Assembly (NCBI GenBank): GCA_965224525.1
Contig: OZ245050.1
Span: 3,534,001-3,598,000, forward strand
Reading direction: 5' to 3'
Length of the DNA stretch: 64,000 bases
Source: Granulosicoccus sp036478565
GTDB taxonomy: Bacteria; Pseudomonadota; Gammaproteobacteria; Granulosicoccales; Granulosicoccaceae
The position numbers and the translations under genes are program-made. Numbering within the stretch: the stretch's first letter is position 1; each line of letters starts with the position of its first letter. Shown here in pieces: positions 61,020 through 64,000 of the stretch. The notes beneath the pieces are model-generated. The model did not search any database and was not told the origin of the DNA. It saw nothing but the letters and a program-made list of their open reading frames with translations.

Positions 61020-63809
61020 TCAGCTCAGTTTACCGTGGCAGTTCTTGAACTTCTTGCCCGACCCACAATGACAAGGCTGGTTTCGGCCCAGTTTTGGAGT
61101 ATCACGCCTTACCGGTCGAGCGGCAACTGCCGGCTTTTGCCGCTGCTCCATCGCCGCATTCCGGGCAGCCGTCGCAGCGGCCACAGCATCATCACCTGCC
61201 GTAGGTTCTACAGCAGCTTCGGGTTCGGTCGTTGCCAGAGCACTAGAGGCTTCCTTGTGTTCGTAGCTGACTTGAGTTTGAGGTGCTTGTTGAGCCTGTT
61301 GCTCGGCTGCTTGCACTTGCTCCGGACTACGCACCTGCACCTTGCTCAGCACGGACACCACATCGCTCTTGTATTCATCGAGCATGGTTGTAAACAGGGT
61401 AAAGGCCTCTTTTTTATATTCCTGTTTCGGATTTTTTTGCGCATAACCCCGCAGGCCAACACTCTGGCGCAAATAGTCCATGCCAGCCAGGTGCTCCTTC
61501 CAGTGATCGTCGAGTGCCTGCAGCATCACGTACTTCTCGAAGCGACGCATCCCTTCCGCACCAGCCGAGGCTTCTTTTTCATTATAACTGGCAGAGAGCT
61601 CATCAACGATGCGTTGTGAAATACTTTCCTCCGGTAAATTCGCATCGGCTTGCAGCCAGGCTTTGACATCAAAATTCTGATTTGTCGTGTTCTGCAATTC
61701 GGCCTCAAGCCCGTCCAGATCCCAGGACTCTTCCATAGAACCAGGCGGTATGAATTGCGCAACAACGCCTGGAACAATTTCCTCACGCAGATCGTCCAGT
61801 ACATCTTTGACGCTTTCCGTTTCCATCAGCTCGTCGCGTTGCTCGTAAACCACCTTGCGCTGATCATTGGCAACATCATCGTATTCAAGCAAATGTTTGC
61901 GAATGTCGAAGTTATGACCTTCCACTTTCCGCTGCGCGTTCTCGATGGCTTTGGTTACCCAGGGGTGTTCAATCGCCTCGCCTTCCTCCATACCAAGCTT
62001 CTGCATCAAACCACTGACCCGCTCGCTGGCAAAGATCCGCATAAGGCTATCTTCCAGTGACAAGTAAAACCGTGTAGAACCCGGATCACCCTGCCGCCCT
62101 GACCGACCACGCAATTGATTATCAATACGACGGGACTCATGTCGCTCGGTGCCAATGATGTGCAGGCCACCTGCTTGAAGAACGGCTTCGTGGCGGCTGT
62201 CCCACTCGTTTCGAGCCGTGTTTTTTGTCGCCTCATCGCTGTCGATTATTGCGTTGATTTCGGCTTCAATATTACCACCCAGCACGATGTCGGTACCACG
62301 TCCCGCCATGTTGGTAGCGATAGTGACCGCACCCGGCTGGCCGGCGTTTTCAATGATGTTCGCTTCGCGTTCGTGTTGCTTGGCATTCAACACTTCGTGC
62401 GCTATGTTTTTCTGCCGCAACAATCCGGCCAGGTACTCGGAAGTTTCAATCGATGTGGTTCCAACCAATACAGGCTGTTTGCGATTAACACAGTCTTCTA
62501 TGTCTTCAATGATGGTTTCGTATTTCTCGCGCTGCGTCAGAAAGACCAGGTCGGCCTTGTCATCACGAACCATTGGCCTGTGTGTCGGAATGACAACAAC
62601 TTCAAGGTCATAGATAGACTGAAACTCAAAGGCTTCGGTATCGGCTGTACCTGTCATGCCCGAAAGCTTATTATACAAACGAAAGTAATTCTGGAAAGTG
62701 ATTGATGCGAGCGTCTGGTTTTCACGTTGAATGGTTGCACCTTCCTTGGCCTCAATCGCCTGATGCAAGCCTTCTGACCAGCGCCGTCCGACCATGGTAC
62801 GACCAGTAAACTCATCAACGATGACAATTTGATCGTCCTTGAGGATGTAGTCGATATCTTTCTGGTAAATCGAATGCGCTCGTAATGCCGCGTTCAGATG
62901 ATGCAATACGGCGATATGTGAAGGTGCATAAAGGCTCTCGTTTTCTTCAATAATGCCGTTGGCTGCCAATAGTTTTTCAATGTTCTCCATACCGTCTTCG
63001 GTCAGGTGAACTTGTTTGGCTTTTTCATCAACAGAGTAGTCACCCGGCCCTTCTTCTTCCTGCTGGCGTTCGAGTTGCGGAATCAATTTGTTGATGCTGA
63101 CATACAGATCGCTGTCACCATCAGCGGGGCCGGAAATAATCAACGGAGTACGAGCTTCATCAATCAGGATGGAATCAACCTCATCAATGATGGCAAAATT
63201 CAGCCCACGCTGTACTTTCTGATCGGCGCTATGTGCCATGTTGTCACGCAGATAATCAAAACCGAATTCGTTGTTAGTGCCATAGGTGACATCAGCCGCA
63301 TAGGCTTCACGTCGCTGATCAGTGGACAAGCCTGCGACGATGACACCCACCGTCAAGCCAAGAAAGTTGTAGAGCTTTGCCATCCAGTCCGCATCACGCT
63401 GGGCAAGATAGTCGTTGACCGTAATAACGTGCACGCCTTTCTCGGTCAGCGCGTTCAGATAAACCGCCGTGGTAGCAACCAGTGTTTTACCCTCACCCGT
63501 ACGCATCTCGGCTATCTTGCCGTTGTTGAGCACCATGCCGCCAATCATCTGTACATCAAAGTGGCGCATGCCGAGCGCTCTTTTGCCGGCTTCTCGGGTT
63601 ACCGCAAACGCCTCGGGCAGCAACGACTCAAGCGTTGCTCCATCTCGTAGACGCTGCCGCAGCTCGATTGTTTTGCCAGCCAATGCTTCGTCTGACAACG
63701 CTTCCAGAGCAGATTCGTGCTCGTTTACAGCTGCAACTTCCTTGCTCAGACGTTTGACGTTTCGGTCGTTGGCTGAACCGACAAATTTCTTGACCAGATT
63801 ACCTAACAT
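61020..63809 (-). CDS. secA: Preprotein translocase ATPase SecA
   Basis: A 929-residue Sec motor protein. Walker A is EMRTGEGKTLVATTAVYL, the DEAD-like motif is FAIIDEVDSILIDEARTPL, and the C-terminal zinc tail reads NQPCHCGSGKKFKNCHGKLS, which binds SecB. An Ala/Gln-rich linker (about 840-900) precedes the tail. It drives unfolded proteins through SecYEG. Confidence 0.97.
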   Translation of the reverse strand: MLGNLVKKFVGSANDRNVKRLSKEVAAVNEHESALEALSDEALAGKTIELRQRLRDGATLESLLPEAFAVTREAGKRALGMRHFDVQMIGGMVLNNGKIAEMRTGEGKTLVATTAVYLNALTEKGVHVITVNDYLAQRDADWMAKLYNFLGLTVGVIVAGLSTDQRREAYAADVTYGTNNEFGFDYLRDNMAHSADQKVQRGLNFAIIDEVDSILIDEARTPLIISGPADGDSDLYVSINKLIPQLERQQEEEGPGDYSVDEKAKQVHLTEDGMENIEKLLAANGIIEENESLYAPSHIAVLHHLNAALRAHSIYQKDIDYILKDDQIVIVDEFTGRTMVGRRWSEGLHQAIEAKEGATIQRENQTLASITFQNYFRLYNKLSGMTGTADTEAFEFQSIYDLEVVVIPTHRPMVRDDKADLVFLTQREKYETIIEDIEDCVNRKQPVLVGTTSIETSEYLAGLLRQKNIAHEVLNAKQHEREANIIENAGQPGAVTIATNMAGRGTDIVLGGNIEAEINAIIDSDEATKNTARNEWDSRHEAVLQAGGLHIIGTERHESRRIDNQLRGRSGRQGDPGSTRFYLSLEDSLMRIFASERVSGLMQKLGMEEGEAIEHPWVTKAIENAQRKVEGHNFDIRKHLLEYDDVANDQRKVVYEQRDELMETESVKDVLDDLREEIVPGVVAQFIPPGSMEESWDLDGLEAELQNTTNQNFDVKAWLQADANLPEESISQRIVDELSASYNEKEASAGAEGMRRFEKYVMLQALDDHWKEHLAGMDYLRQSVGLRGYAQKNPKQEYKKEAFTLFTTMLDEYKSDVVSVLSKVQVRSPEQVQAAEQQAQQAPQTQVSYEHKEASSALATTEPEAAVEPTAGDDAVAAATAARNAAMEQRQKPAVAARPVRRDTPKLGRNQPCHCGSGKKFKNCHGKLS

Positions 63810-63889
63810 GAATTGCGACCCTGACAGCTGCTGTGGCAGCGATGTTTCCGGCTAATGTTCACCGGGGAGTTGAGAGTATATTATGGCAG

Positions 63890-64000
63890 CTAACGCAGGA
63901 AAAACGCCGGATCAACAGACAATTGATGCTGCCGTACTTCCACATGGACATGTGGGCCTGTCGATTGACCCGTCGATCCCAACGTGGCAACAACAACACC
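63890..64000 (-). CDS. M23-family peptidase, C-terminal end (cut by window edge)
   Basis: The last 36 codons of a LytM/M23-type metallopeptidase. It ends GVVVATLGSTGQSTGPHVHV, then EVRQHQLSVDP and AFFLR, with the H-x-H zinc ligand typical of the family. Such proteins cut peptidoglycan cross-bridges or activate amidases. It lies upstream of secA on the same strand with an 80-base gap, a common neighbour in gammaproteobacteria. The start is outside the window. Confidence 0.85.
   Translation of the reverse strand, partial: GVVVATLGSTGQSTGPHVHVEVRQHQLSVDPAFFLR

Noticed and set aside
1..64000. tRNA, rRNA and CRISPR arrays
   Set aside because: I looked for T-loop-like GTTCRANNC contexts and for regularly spaced direct repeats and saw none outside coding genes; a covariance-model scan would be decisive.

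Overview
The window looks like chromosome from a Gram-negative gammaproteobacterium, probably marine or environmental. The evidence is the gene set and its order: bamD facing an rluD-pgeF-clpB run, pilS-pilR-pilA-pilB-pilC-pilD-coaE, and an M23 peptidase-secA-argJ-mutT run. Lipoprotein signals, a type IV pilus and a Wzx/Wzy/Wzc-type polysaccharide locus fit an outer-membrane-bearing cell. Base composition is about half G+C, and more A+T-rich in the polysaccharide locus. I cannot name the genus from sequence alone. No rRNA, tRNA or CRISPR array was seen.

Layout. 1-5.5 kb: end of a YtoQ-type gene, a LysR regulator divergent from an azoreductase and a glutathionyl-hydroquinone reductase, gltX, and a PP2C phosphatase. 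5.5-10.9 kb: one minus-strand operon for the lower protocatechuate 4,5-cleavage pathway (glyoxalase-like gene, ligK, ligU/galD, ligJ, ligI, ligC). It would carry 4-carboxy-2-hydroxymuconate semialdehyde through pyrone dicarboxylate and oxalomesaconate to pyruvate and oxaloacetate. The ring-cleaving dioxygenase genes are absent from the window.

11.1-36.8 kb: a surface polysaccharide locus interrupted by two insertion sequences. It holds a sulfotransferase, a short PglC-like initiating transferase, an FAD/NAD(P)-binding protein, a VanZ-like protein, a PglD/NeuD-like acetyltransferase, a FlaA1/PglF-like dehydratase, a small-molecule kinase-like protein, a methyltransferase, a flippase, a Tat-exported beta-helix protein, a polymerase/ligase, a Wzc-like tyrosine kinase, a GT4 enzyme and a sulfatase-family hydrolase. 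After an ArsR-SRPBCC-DUF899 operon and a PEP-mutase-like gene come an FkbM methyltransferase and a GT2 enzyme. One insertion sequence sits in the last codons of the FlaA1-like gene; the other is an IS3 element with two frameshifts and an intact 3-bp target duplication.

36.9-64 kb: housekeeping genes. These are rhlE, clpB with a likely sigma-32 promoter, pgeF, rluD, a FitAB/VapBC-type toxin-antitoxin pair inserted directly upstream of rluD, bamD, a second PIN/ribbon-helix-helix pair with a perfect 22-bp operator-like palindrome, pilSR, pilA with a sigma-54 promoter, pilBCD, coaE, a DUF222-HNH protein beside a broken small gene, gltA, a lipoprotein, a secreted beta-helix protein, mutT, argJ, secA and the end of an M23 peptidase gene.

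The points most worth a second look are the polysaccharide locus with its unexplained FAD protein and its bacillosamine-like trio lacking an aminotransferase, the insertion into the dehydratase gene, the two toxin-antitoxin loci with visible operators, and the pyrone-dicarboxylate operon without a ring-cleavage enzyme.
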